Shown piece by piece: positions 37,015-49,558 of a stretch of 64,000 nt of DNA. The notes below the pieces were generated by a model that was not told the DNA's origin, did no database searches, and saw only the letters and a list, made by a program, of their open reading frames with translations. The translations under genes were made by a program, and so were the position numbers. Location of the stretch: the NCBI RefSeq assembly GCF_910591885.1, contig NC_063279.1, positions 8,680,001 to 8,744,000 of the forward strand, given 5' to 3'. The DNA comes from Bombus terrestris (taxonomy: Eukaryota; Arthropoda; Insecta; Hymenoptera; Apidae). The stretch's first letter is position 1. Every line of letters begins with the position of its first letter.

Positions 37015-39640
37015 CTCGGGAAATATCCCTAGATCTTCTCGTCATTATATTATTTACCATAACTTTATCGTAATTTTATTTTTAGAGATTCTGAGAATTA
37101 TAGTTGTATTTTATTTCTATTAATCCAAAAAAATTTGTCGTTTAATGGGCTTAGTATTAAATCTTATTTGATATAATATTTTATTTCGTCAAAAATTGTC
37201 GTCAATTGAGAATGTCATTGTCGTTTGATTAAAATTTGCAAAACAGATTATAAGCTGACATTAAATCGTATTGTAAATCTAAACGAATATTTGTTGAAAG
37301 GATTAGCGTTTTTCACTTCTCTAGAATTTTAAATAATTATAATTTGTTGTAACAGGAATGGGATTTTAACCTTGAAACAGCTATGCAAGGTTAGGTATAC
37401 TCTTTTTACATTTACTTGAAAAAGTTTTTGCAACTGTTTTCGAGAGATTTAACAACAACGATCGTGTATGAATAAATTAATCTTCCGATTAAATCGTATT
37501 CCGAGCCATGAATGCGGTGAACCGGTACTGGCAGATATATCTGCGCGTACAAGAAGAAAAGAAATACATAAGAGGAATAACAGTTTCAACGTTTACTACA
37601 AGTATAGAGAGAGGGAATGATATCAGTTTCTTATTAGTTGGTTGTAAGTACAAGTATTTTCAAGATTGAAAATATTGCAAATATCACAGTCTTTTGCCAT
37701 TGAAATTCAAATTCACAATTTTCGAATTAAATATCATTCAGATGAAAATTAACAATTTTTTAACAAAATATTATAGCCTTCTACCACTGAAAGTACAATT
37801 GCCAAGTTTCGCATTAAATATAATATAATTAAATATATATAATATGTATATATATATATATAAATATAATAATCTGCCATTAGAATTAATTAAAAATATT
37901 TCAAATCATAGGAAAGTCTACAGAAAGGAACGAAAGAACTCGAAAACTACACTCGTTATACTCAAAGTTCCACGTTCTAATAGAGCTTGTAGTTTGAATC
38001 ATTCTATAGTCAACAACGCAAAGTTTGCCGACTCTGGAGACTAGAAAGTTTACCGTGCAGAAATGAAAACAACGGTCGGCAGTGCTCCTCGGTTAAAAAA
38101 GTGAAGATAAGAAATAAGTGAAAAACGTTTTGCAGGCGATTACATATCGTGGTCGATGATCGCGAAATTCACGCGAAAGTGTTTCACAAGTTATGTAAAT
38201 GACTAATTTTCACGGCAGGCTAAAGCTCTTTCTACGGATAGACGAGTGGATCGCACGACTTTCTTGCCTCGAAGAGTGAAAGCGGCCGGATTAATTCTTT
38301 CCGAGGCACGCGAGTCGCCTGGCACAGTCACGAAACGCAGAAATCACGCTTACTTTGAGACAGGTCATGGCTTTTCCGCTAACCATGCCAGTTAAACTTC
38401 CCCTGCCTTTGAATTTCTCCCGCCTTATCGATAAGAAGCACGCGGTTTCTTTCAATTTCTCTGCTTTTTTCCTTCCCTGCCTCTTTTTTATTTCCTCTTT
38501 TCACATTTTTTTTTTAACGATACTGGCTTTTAACAAAAACTCTACGGTTGATAAGATTCGCATATTGACACATATGGAGGGAAAAAAGAATTTGAACTTT
38601 AAAAATATGAACTCTTCGTTAACCTGATAACTTTTTGTGCTGCGTCTGGCTTTCCATCGTGTTTTACAATTTTGTATCTTAAAGCAGTTTCTAATTATTG
38701 GACCGAAGTTTCGGTATTTGTCGAAGGATTATTTAACGCTACTAAAATATGGTTATTGAAACTGCATAGCTTTTTCTATCAAAGGTATTTCTAATTTAGC
38801 TAATAACGTTTGTTCTAACCGTATTTTCAAATCCTTTTGTTAAAACGACGATTATAAGATTGTATTATTTTAATATCATAAATGAATCAAATTAAATATT
38901 CGTACACGAAAGTCCTTAAAATGACCAAACAAGAATATTTGATTTAATTTAAAAAAAATCTTATTTTTAAGAAATTTTAATTTTTATAAATCTAATTGGA
39001 TTTACATCATTTGAGTCGCAAAATTATTTTCTTAATACGTACTTCTCTCATTACATTCGACGCATTTAACCGTGAAGTTGTAGCGAGTAGCTTTATCTAT
39101 TTGAGCAACGATAAAAAGAAACAAACTGCAACACGTAAGAGAGGTGGATTATGAAGCTTAATAAGAATAAAAACACTCATCCTAAAACGTGAATGTTGCT
39201 TCAAAAAATCTTATCTTACTCGTGATATTACTCACAATGTTACTCGTACAATCTAACCTGAAACTGTGCTTAATTTTCCACTCTTAGTGCTTAAAATCTC
39301 TCTTTGACAGTTTTAATATTCTTCTAATACCTGTCTTAACAACTTTTGGAATACATGTACGATATGAAGAAGAAATTAGCACAACTGATCAAGAATTAAG
39401 AACCAAAAAAATAACTAGCGTGTTGATCGATTAACACATTCGATACACAAGGATTTCTACGATTCCTACCTTCCTTAACGAAAAAAAAAAATAAATAAAA
39501 AAAAAATAAAAACGATTCTTTACTCTAAACGGTTTTACTTAAAGAATGATTGGAGCACGAGTTAAATTGTTGAAGAAATATAAAAAGAAATATCGATACA
39601 TGTATCGTCCTCGTTACTGAACAGTTGCCTTCTCTTCGAT
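37015..39640. other. AT-rich spacer
   Basis: Very AT-rich, with (TA)n-like runs at about 37820-37862 and an A-rich AAATA repeat at about 39480-39512. A GC-elevated patch lies at about 38140-38410. No exon is supported. Confidence 0.5.
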
Positions 39641-41110
39641 ACACGTATCCACTGCGTATTGAACGTGTTAATCAATTCTGTCACCCGTACAATAAAACGA
39701 CATCGGTCCAAAACGAAATTGGTCCAGGAAGCGTGCAAAATCCCGATCGAAGTTGCGATATATGCAAATGGGGCGTCGTCTAGAAAGGAGGCTAGCGAGG
39801 CGAGGGTAGATCAGGTCGGTGGCTCGCGAAGAGACCGTGAACAAAGACCGGTTCTCGTATGAAGGTCACTGGTTCAATGGCGCCCATATACACGTCGGAG
39901 CGTTCGTTCTCTCGAAGGCCGTTTCACTTTCGTCGAACGCGACCAAAAACCGTTTCTTCTTTGGGCCGCGTGCACACCGGCTGGCCCCTTTCTCTTTCTC
40001 TTTTCTCCGACGCGTCGCGTTGCCTCGATTCGCTCCGCCGCTCGGCCGATCCACTTGCACTTTCGACCACCAGGTTCAAGGCCAACTTGCCCAGAGCCAC
40101 GGCGGCCTCGTTGAGAATTCGCTCGTCGTTTCGAGACAACATGTATATCGAGGAAACGTAAGCTTCATTATGATACCATGGACTATAGTGGTTGGTGGAT
40201 TAATTGGTTCGAACAGTTTGAGATTGATAGAGTATCGTCTGTGAGGTAAGCTGATTTGTGTAAATGTCGACTTGCCTGTTCGACGGTTGATTAAGTAGAG
40301 CAAATAGTTCACGATTGACTGTGTACAGTAAGCTTGTGTATGCGAATACAGTGGTCTGAGTGAATTTGGATTTGGTTCCTCGATGGTTGATTCGAGACAC
40401 AATGGATTTTTGGATTTTATGCAGAGAAAAATCACTAGTTACAGCAATAACGATGGAAATTTGTGCAGAAATTTTAATTTAGTTATTTGATAGTTGGTTA
40501 ATTGGTCGGAACAAAGAGTTTAAAAGTGTCTAGATATTGTCTAGCTTTTGTGTGCGAGATATATTCTACCGTGTTCATAGAAGTATAAATTTGTACGCAT
40601 CTCTATCTGTATCCAGAATCTACTTGTCAATCCAACAACTACCGATTGATCTTGGATTTAAAATTAAAACAATTTCTAATATAAAAAGAAGTATGCGACG
40701 CTTTCGCAGGCAAGAGCAAGTTGGACGAAGACCGGTCGTATCAAGGATCCCGCGGTTGTTGAAGTTTCGCGATTTCACCTCGGGTTTGGCGGCGCCAGAA
40801 GGTGATAGCGGAGGAAAGTTGCGGCCCGGCGAAACAGTTTCGCTTTCTTAAACGACTCTCACGCTCGCTCTCGACGGTGTACCCGGCCTCGTGCCCAGTT
40901 TTCAGGACCCCCGTTGATCGCGATCCGGTTTCTAAAACTCTCGCCACGGTGTCTCGCTTTCGTTGGGCGATCGCCATACCGCGGGTCTCCCAACGGAGAA
41001 CGAAAGTGGAGAACGGTCCAGGTCAGGCCAGCACCAGGTCGTCGAACCAGCGGAATTCCCTCGCGTGACGCCATCGCGCGCTGAATTCGAACTCAATTTC
41101 TCTTTCTTTG
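39640..41110. promoter_or_regulatory. Two CpG-rich patches flanking a weakly repeated segment
   Basis: CpG-rich patches lie at about 39690-40130 and 40690-41110. Between them, phrases such as TTAATTGGTTCGAACAGTTTGAG (40200) and TTAATTGGTCGGAACAAAGAG (40496) recur, suggesting a decayed duplication of about 300 bp period. Short frames in both patches overlap on opposite strands with no recognisable domains. Regulatory function is inferred only from composition. Confidence 0.3.
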
Positions 41111-43503
41111 TCGATCCGGTGAAAGCATCCAGCGTGTTTACGATCAACCACAAGCGATCGTATTTCTATAAACATGAAAAGGTGCTCGGCTCTCTTAGTG
41201 GTATACAATACATATTTGGGTTGTTCTGAATCTGCAATTTTTTGGACTTGAAGAGATAAATATCTAAATTTCCTAAATGTGATTCTAAAAGGTTTTTAGG
41301 AAGGTAGTTCGTTGCGTAGCAAATGTGATTTCGAAATATAAATAGAAAAGACTTGTATTTGTTATAGATATTTCCTGAGAGTCTTGTTGTTATCGGAGAC
41401 ACAAGAATATGAATTTCTTAGATGAGATTGCAGGTTTCAGAAAGGTAGTTTTGTAGTAAAGGTATATTGAATTGTGAGTACAGGTGATGCGTATTCATTA
41501 TGGAAGATTTTGTCTTAAAGATCCTTTTAAAAATACAAACTCCTTGTATGCTACTCTGGAGAACAGTTATTCTGTTTCTAAGAAGATGGTTACTCTGGAG
41601 AATCAAAAACAATTCTGATTCTCAATTACCAAGCCAACGATCCGTGAAGCTGGACTCGTAAGAAAGAAAGTAATAAATAAATACAGCTCGTTAGTTTCAT
41701 TAATCAGATTATCTGATCCACTCCAACCAACAGTGCCATTGGTATGTACAATTAAACTAGGAAGCTTAGAAATCAAGCTAGCATATATAGCAAATGAAAA
41801 GAATGAAAAAGCGAGGATAGCGACGTATTTAACTATATCGAAGTCTAAAGAAATTAAACTGAAAAACTGAGAAATTAAGCTGATACACGTAATTACAGCT
41901 AAAATAGTAGAATTTGGGCAAATATTTGTTCATTTATTGAGTATTATAATGACTATATTTTGAATATTTGATATATTTGTACGTACTCTATGCATTCTAT
42001 GCATTTTTGCATCTTTTAAATTTCCCATAAATGCATAAAAATCCGCATTCTACTATAGGGGAAGTATGTAACAAATATATGACACGTACATGTATAACAA
42101 ATCTATAAATTTAAGACACGAAGCTAATGATGTACGTGTATTTAGGTTCCTCAGCTAGAAGATGACCTATATAGCCGAAGTCTGGGTTAGCTCTTCAAGG
42201 CATTCTGACCGAGTGAATCTAGTATGCGCGGTATCGGGTAGCCGAACACTATATCGGCAACAAGACCACGAACAAGGAAGGCTTTCTCCGTTGACCTTGG
42301 AACCCAGCTAAAGCCCCGCAGCTACATGAACTTGAACCAGTCTCGTGTTCTTTCCTTACGTCCACTGATGGCCATCGTTAATTCCTTTTCTTAAAGTCGA
42401 TATTTTCGGGACAATTACAAAACCGGGCACATTAACGCGTTCTTTTTCAACGAGGGATCGATCGAGGCTGTTGATTGTGTAATCCGACCTCGATTTCAGG
42501 GATGTTGGACCCGGTCTTCCTGGGATAGGCAGGATTTATGCTCGTGTGAATTCACCGGCCAAGGTCGACTTTTTACAGAAGCTTCGTAAACGTGATTTTG
42601 TTAGTAGCTGGCAGTGTAGACTCATCGACCGATTGGCGCAGCATAACATAGAAAGTAGCTTAAGCGCGGTGAAAGTCTAGTTTCAGGCAAACAAGTTACA
42701 CAAGCTGATCTCGTTCATTGGAAGATATTTAGATTACGGTTACGAACGATTTCAATGAAATTCTGATGTTTAAAGCGTGTTTGAGCGGATGGTGTGTGAA
42801 TTAATTCGTTTTTGAAATGTATATACTACCGATCATTACTATTACTCATTACACTTACTCGAATAGTACAATAGTATAATAAATAGAAATTGAAAGCAAC
42901 ATGAAATAATAGTTAATAGTATTAAACATCAGTAACTGTTGTAATATTTATGAGGTACATTTGAATTTTATGGCACGTATAGTTTTGAGAGTTTCGTTGA
43001 GTATGTTGTGGAACATTCTTGAAGGGGATTAGCGTATCTTTTTTTGAATTACAGAAGGCTACGGACGACACAGGGTTATTAAAATAGCTAGACGTCGAAG
43101 AGACGAAGTGTATCGGTTGAAAGTGAACAGGCACGCAGAGGTATTCTCTAAATAGACCGAACATGAGGACCTCCTTCGAAGACCTTGCTGTCTCACCCAA
43201 CTGTTCCTCTTTGTCCCAGACATTTTATCCCGTTTTAATTATAGGACTATTTTCGTCCCTGTTCTCTCTTTTTCACGGCTCTTAACCCTTTAAGGACACA
43301 CGTTAGAGCTACATTTTATTTGTAACCATTTTTTATCAATTTATATTATCGAAGTCAGTTTTTGTTATTGCGATTGTGAAAGAGAATCGTTTAATATTTT
43401 TTCTTGCTAACAGTATATAAGTTACTTTGTTTAGGTTTTAATTGTTATGCATTTAGAAAATATTTAAAGGTACGAAAGTACCATAGAATAGAAAATATTC
43501 AAG
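41111..43503. other. Spacer with a composition shift at 42.1-42.7 kb
   Basis: AT-rich except for about 42110-42720, where the sequence becomes balanced and complex. This may be a degraded mobile element or a regulatory module; no frame or terminal repeat supports either. Sequence at about 41990-42060 (GCATTTTTGCATC, AAATGCATAAAAATCCGCATT) resembles AT-rich phrases elsewhere in the window. Confidence 0.4.
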
Positions 43504-43553
43504 GTAGAGTACTCGATACAATATCTAGTATGTAAAACAAATCTACGCTTAGG

Positions 43554-43610
<57 letters not shown>

Positions 43611-43645
43611 ATTGTGTTCATAAAAGTAGAGATTTGCATAGAAGA
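43504..43645. repeat. Interspersed repeat family member containing (CT)25
   Basis: GAGTACTCGATACAATATCTAGTATG...ACAAATCT at 43505-43545 matches the same phrase order near 58998. It is followed by a CT array and then TGTTCATAAAAGTAGAGATTTGCATAG. The microsatellite appears to have expanded inside the repeat copy. Class and true ends are unknown. Confidence 0.45.
43560..43609. repeat. (CT)25 dinucleotide microsatellite
   Basis: An uninterrupted run of 25 CT units, the longest pure dinucleotide repeat in the window. It is likely to be length-polymorphic and a potential binding platform for GAGA-type factors. Confidence 0.95.
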
Positions 43646-46440
43646 GTCTACTAATGTATCGTTTCACTGCTCGGTCCGTAATGGATTAATCGATTATCGT
43701 TGAAAACACTATGATTCACTGTAGAAAAGAAGACATCCTTTTTTCTTATTTACACTTGACTACTCTGCATCTAGATCGTATACTCCCCTACGTATTTATC
43801 TCTGAATTTTCTCGGCAACTCTCCCTTTCCATTTATTTCACTTTCGTCAAATCAGCTTCCCCCTCTTTTCTTTATCATTCTCTATCATTTCCTCCGCTCC
43901 TCTCCTCAACCAGACGTTCTCCATCTCTCGAAATATCTCCATGTCGTCGTCTCTATCTCATCAAGTTGAGCTCTTTCCCTCTCGCTGCTAGCTCGCCCCA
44001 CTCGTCGCTCCTTCTCTATTCTAACTCATGCGTGCTATAACGCGTCTCGTCCCTAACCTAATCCAACGAGAGTCGTGCTGAGCCATACCACGGACTACAG
44101 CCAGCCGCGCACTACATTCAGACCGGTTTGATGATTCAGGTTCATCTAGATCTAAACAACTACGACCTCGGCCACGTAATACGTTGGTCGCGAGACTCGC
44201 GGCCAGCCACCACACGTAGATTACCCCCTGTGAGAATGGGCAACGAACGGGGCGCATTATGCGCACTCTGCAAGTAGATACAGGATTCTTTGGAAGAATA
44301 TCGACTCATAGAAATACAACACGCTGCACGATATCGTAGATAAATAGATTTAGGTAGCACGATTTTATGAACGATCATTTTAATATATCGCAGATCGATA
44401 ACATTCACCGGTAATCAGATTGATCGATATTCAGAAACTTATCTTAAACTGCCAATTTCTTCTTATCGAGTCAGTTACAGAGCATTGGCGTTTATTGCAA
44501 AATCAAGGAATAAGAACGTTTAAACACGATAATAAATCTGTTATCGGTAAATAAATTACTGACACATTTTTGGAAGGTATGTAGAACGAAAAGCAAAATC
44601 GCAGAAATGTAAAAAATAATTAATTTCATTCATACATCAGATATATTTTTATTAGCAATTTTAAAAATAATTTCAAATTCCGCTGACAAATGTAACGAAC
44701 GGAAAACAGCAACGATTTTTACCATGATATTCTATTCATCAAAAAAATAATGAATCTAATGTATAAATTCCTTTCCTCTTTAAGTACACCGTGACAGACA
44801 AAAGAATCGGGACTACAAAGCGGACAAACGAATACAATTAGTCGTTGAAGCTATTCTTTCCGACGTTTTTGGCCACGAGAAAAATTCAACGTCAAGCGTA
44901 TAAGCAATATCAATATCCAGAACAAAGGTTATAACTCGTATCCCTCCGTCGTATGTTATGTTATTAAGCCTGAAAATTCAGTGTTCCAAGACATTCAGGA
45001 ACAATGGTGCGGGAACGAGTGTTAGCCTGAAATCCTCGACAAGGGAGACCTTGACCTTCGCTAGACGACCTACAACGCCCGCTTCGTTCTGTCGTTTAAG
45101 GGGATCCTTGGACGAAATTCAGAAGGGTTTAATGTCTACGCCATTATACTTATTATAATCCATTCTTCCGTGTCTCGACAAGGAAAGGGGGATTCGTCTC
45201 AGCAATCGGTCTTCTCGACGAACCAGATGAATGTGCTTCGCAATAGCCTCGAATAGAGTTCTTTACAGAGCATAGATATTGTATGGTATAATATATCAAC
45301 TTCTATGTTAAATATACCAGCTTGAAATCTCTCGATTAAATATTTTTCTCAGTTGTATTATATAATTTTAAATTAATTCAATTTAATCTTTTAATAATCC
45401 AACAAAAATACTTCCATAATTTTATAGTCAAATGCTCTCATAATAAAAATATTTTTATAATTCTATAAAAATAATTTTAACATAGTATAGAATCAGACGA
45501 AATATTAAAACACGCCAGGCAACTCAAATTTCCAAGAACTTTTTAAAACCAATCCTCCTGTGAGTGACCTTACATTAAGCTTACTATGAAAACAGGCTCA
45601 CAGTGCATTTTCAAAGCAGAATCATCTCGGTTTAACGGAACTATAAACGGAGAAGCTTTGAATCAAAAGAGTTGCGTCTTGACATGTGTCTTGTACGAGG
45701 GCTCGTTTCAAAGCAACTGTGAAAGCACCGCGTTGATCCAGGAGTACTGATGGCTAGGTACGCCATTGCACCGAGATAGATGGATGGTTATAGCGAGTGC
45801 GTCGAAGCGGGATGCGGGGGCTGATCGATAAAAGCGGCAGTCGGGTTCACGAGCCTCATTCAAGGACAAGGCCATGTGATAGCGGCCGCGCAACCGCGGC
45901 CGCGCAGTCAGCCACCCCTGCCTATCGGCTGGTCGTTTACGTCAGGCTTGTCGCTATACTATGCAAAACCCTGCTCATATTCCGTTTGAGAAATTAGCCA
46001 TGGATTATGTAAAATCTCCCTCTAAGATAGGACGGATAAGCATCCATTTGCTGCTGTTATTAATCGACGTAAATTTGGTAAACAGAGGATATTCTCTTAC
46101 ATTGGGAGTAGCTGTACAAATTTTTGCAAATTAGAAGAGCCTTCTATGCAAATATTTCTGCGAACGTAACTTGGAAATATGAAATCGTAGAATCACCTTC
46201 GTTTCTCAATTGTACCGGTATGTCTGTGATTATACTTGTAATATAAGGGAAAGATGAAAGATAATTGTAAAATTAATTCTTAAAATCAAGAATATCGCTT
46301 TTCTTTTATTATAACGTAATGTTTTAATTATTCTAGAAATTTCTTGTAAAAATTTATATCGATTAACATATTTTAATGCAAAATAAAATGTTGAGGTACA
46401 ATTAAATACGCAGTTGTATAGTAGAAAACGTGTTTCAACA
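43646..46440. other. Spacer with a pyrimidine-rich tract
   Basis: The + strand is pyrimidine-rich from about 43790 to 44030, and the following 200 bases are GC-elevated. AT-rich spacer follows. At 45882-45904 two GCGGCCGC words lie 15 bases apart inside a small CpG-rich patch (45700-45960). No exon can be supported. Confidence 0.45.
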
Positions 46441-49365
46441 GCGCGAGTAATCGTCTCCCTCGGTTGTGTAGTACGCATCAGCTACGCACACGCGCCTAGG
46501 TCAACCGTGGGTGGCACGATTAGCTCTGTCTGCTCCTCTGCAACCCCTACTATCCCATTAGCGCAAGTTCGTTTGCACTTGTGGACGACACGCGCGGTCT
46601 AAACGTTCGGATACGCTCTTGTAGCATATATACGAATATTGCCTTCATATTTGCTCTCCTATCGTAATTGCAGGCATCTCTATCGTATATTTAACAAGAC
46701 GTTCGCGTGTTGTTCGCTGCGACGCACTTGTCGCGTTCCGCCGGGTATCTGTCTTTCGTACGAATGCTGTAGTCCTTCGTGTAGTTCGCGCGCTATGAAT
46801 GCGCACGCGCCACGGGACTCGTCCCAGCGTACACGCGCGCGCGAAAGAAATTCAAGAGGGTAGGTGTGATGGAAGGTTTGGCCTCTCATTTGCTTCCGGC
46901 TGAGAGAGTGTGCATATACGTGTGCCTTTTTGTCTCTGTCTAATCCGATCAAGGAAACGAAAGAGAGCAGAAGGGATAGAGAAAGATAGGGAATAATGAC
47001 CGAAAAAGTTAACACAAGAGAAAAGGCAGAAACAAATGAAAATAAAGATATCGTGAAAGAGAGAGGCAACGAGCGAGACAGCGTTATCACGAAAGAGGGA
47101 GAGTAGTAGCAACCAGAACAAGGAAGGGCAATAGATGAAACCGAAGAGGAGAAAGAATAGGGAGCTGGCGCGCGTGAAATAAAGACAGAGAGCGGCGCGG
47201 CAGTGTGTGCGCACCGGGAGATCGTGTTACGTGGCGTAGTGTGGGGTCGTATCGCGAAGCAGCCGCTTTATATACGTGCGCTGTCAGTGCACGCGGATAG
47301 CGCGCTGGAACGTCGAACGCTATAGGTCGAACCATGCTCGCTTGCCACAGGCTATAGGCTATCCATAGGGGCGCGATAAAGAGCGAAATAGAGAGCGAGA
47401 AGGGGCGAGAAACTAAGGGAGACGGAATCTATGTAGAACGAAGACGAACATACGCACAGAAGGAGACGGAGGGAGATAGACAGAGGGCGAGAATGAAACG
47501 GAGATAATACCGAGAGAGAGATATCGGGCGTGAGGGAGATATCTAGATGAAGGAAGAGAGAGAAACAAGAGCGCTTATGCACCGCTGAATCCACCGCGGC
47601 CTGCCGCACTCTCACTTTCGCCGGCGCCGATGACGGTTCTCGTCGTCGTCGGCTCACTGCCGTCTGTGCTCCAACCACCGACTTTTTTTTTCGTTTGACC
47701 GTGAGTGTGACACGTAACGCTCTAATCCACGCGCTTTTCAACGAAGAGTGTTTCGATAAAGAAAGAGAGAGATAAAGTGTGGAGCATAGAGGGCGCGCTC
47801 TTGTAATGATCTCCCGCGTTTGTCTCGTCCACGTGATCGATCGTATCGATTATCGATCGAAGTGAGAGAAACGACACGGCCGCGAATCGCGTCCACAGTT
47901 CGTAATCGAAGCTAGTCGACTTGTCGCGAGACTGAACGGAATCACGTTGCTTTTTGATTTACCTCGTGATGAAACTCGAGTAGGGGTTGACGCTCTTGGA
48001 GACCTTCGCGACGATAAACCGCGGTCAACCGTGGAGGTGGATCTCGATCGCTGTCTTCGTCTCGGCCGTATATATTAAGGGTGACAGAGGAAAACCGAGA
48101 GTGCTCGAAAAGAGGGGGAGAGTAACTCTCTGGCACGAAAGCGGGAGCGAGAAAGCAGAAGGGAGGAGGACGCTGCGTGGGTGGTGGGAGAGAGGGAAAG
48201 GTCGGCGGTGGCTCGCGAGGGACTGACTACTCGTATTCCGAGGACTGTTGTTTTCGACGAACTGCTAAGAAACACTCTCGTCCACGCGGACCGGTCTTAC
48301 GTGTATTCTCCCTTTACGCAGTCTCGCATCGTACGATAACGACTAGTTGTGAGACCAAGATCTATCAGTGATACTTCAATGTTCAGTCGAACGCGATCGG
48401 AATTGTGTCTCGCACGTGTTATTCGATATTGTGAAACGTTAAACCTGTGACATCTGTCGACACGTTGGAGGTTATGAATGGAGATATTTCAACCGAATTT
48501 TCGAACAAGTGATTCACTACTGTTTTTTAGTAATTAATAGAACTGGATTGTAAATATGTTTACATACATGCATCCAAGAGACGGCGTATTGTGTTGAAAT
48601 ATTACATCAGTGATTTTCCAACAGACTGTGTATCTTGAAGGATATTCCAAAGGACACTCGCTCGAAGGACACGTGCTATGAGGGACCAGAAATTGTGACA
48701 AATCTCCGAGATATTTGAAAGTGGACAGTGACTGGAATTTTTCTGTGGCACTAGGATACGTCGCGTTTGTATTTCCATGGATCGATTTTCCTGGATGATC
48801 GCGGTCTCTTCGGTGAAACGTGATCGCTAGTCGTTAGCGTGGAGATAGAACGCGCGGCGCGCGTAAAGTGAGTGATTAGTTCAGAGTGTCGCCGCGAGGG
48901 CTTCCGCTGCAGGTGTCACGCCGTCGCAAGACATTGACCGTGACATTCGAGAGACATCCGCGCGGAGATACGGTGAAACGTAGCCACAAACGAGGTGAAT
49001 CAGTTAGTGACTGAATTATTATTCTAGTGCACGCGTTTTTTCTTTTATTCCTTTTACGATATACTGTGTGACCGACGAAAATACCAAGCCTCGATTTTGC
49101 TAACTCGTCCACGAGTTTGATTTTGATTTTGATCGTCATCCATGTGTCTGCGTGTTTCGTGAATGAAGCCGATCGTAACGGTTGTTCGCGAAAGATTTTC
49201 AAGTGCAATCCCGTGACCCGCGGCCGCGGGTGAAATATATTAAACGTGGCTCACACGGCGAGGGACAGGGCCGCCGAACTCCAGGCGGAAGTAAGGAGCG
49301 CGATCAGGGTTCTTCATGGCTGGTGCCCTAGGCCGCCCCAGGGGCACCGCGGTGACACGGTCCTG
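46441..49365 (+). promoter_or_regulatory. Long CpG-rich, GA-rich promoter and 5'UTR-like region
   Basis: This is the largest GC-elevated domain in the window, ending directly at the candidate first coding exon. The + strand is purine-rich at about 46950-47165 and 47370-47575, with many GAGAG words of the type bound by GAGA factor. A TTTATATA word lies at about 47266 with a TCAGTG initiator-like word about 20 bases downstream, which is closer than the usual TATA-initiator spacing. The transcription start is therefore not fixed. Many short upstream ATGs and stops make 48.2-49.3 kb look like a long untranslated leader. Splicing inside the leader cannot be excluded. Confidence 0.45.
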
Positions 49366-49366
49366 A
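49316..49366 (+). CDS. Upstream ORF whose stop overlaps the main start (TGATG)
   Basis: ATG at 49316 (ATGG context) opens a 16-codon frame ending at TGA 49364-49366. The last base of the stop is the first base of the candidate main ATG (49366), giving the overlap TGATG. In eukaryotic mRNAs such an arrangement can reduce or couple initiation at the main start. Its peptide (MAGALGRPRGTAVTRS) has no recognisable function. Whether it is translated is unknown. Confidence 0.35.
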   Translation: MAGALGRPRGTAVTRS

Positions 49367-49558
49367 TGTCACCACAGACTCAAATGCGAGGAAATCATAG
49401 AAACGGAGGACCAACTCAGCAACCACCGCCAGCCACTGTCGTAGTCAGTTCAACGTCCAGTATGAGACCACCGCCACCGCCACCGCCCCCCAGGGCTAGA
49501 GCCTCCAACGAGGGCAAAGGCCACCACGAAGAACCGACCAGCTCCATTCCTGATCTCG
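49366..49558 (+). CDS. First coding exon of an unidentified gene, proline-rich N-terminus
   Basis: The frame starts at ATG 49366 and runs 64 codons plus one base to a strong donor, CTCG/GTGAGC, at 49558/49559, so the exon ends in phase 1. The peptide begins MSPQTQMRGNHRNGG, has a PPP at residues 20-22 and eight consecutive prolines at residues 35-42. It then has a charged stretch (residues 43-57) and ends SSIPDL. The proline run could bind SH3, WW or EVH1 domains, but such runs occur in many regulatory proteins. The start is uncertain: ATG context is weak (C at -3), and an in-frame ATG at 49384 is an alternative. The frame stays open upstream to 49234 but without another ATG. The gene was not recognised. 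The next exon is not visible in the remaining 14.4 kb, so the intron must be long. Confidence 0.55.

Noticed and set aside
44788..44830. CACCGTGACAGACAAAAGAATCG as a Tc1-like terminal repeat
   Set aside because: It resembles such ends, but no inverted partner or TA target duplication was found within 1 kb.
49246..49365. Extension of the first exon to a GTG at 49246
   Set aside because: Nuclear eukaryotic genes rarely start at GTG and a stop lies in frame at 49231; the first in-frame ATG is at 49366. An upstream spliced exon could still change this.
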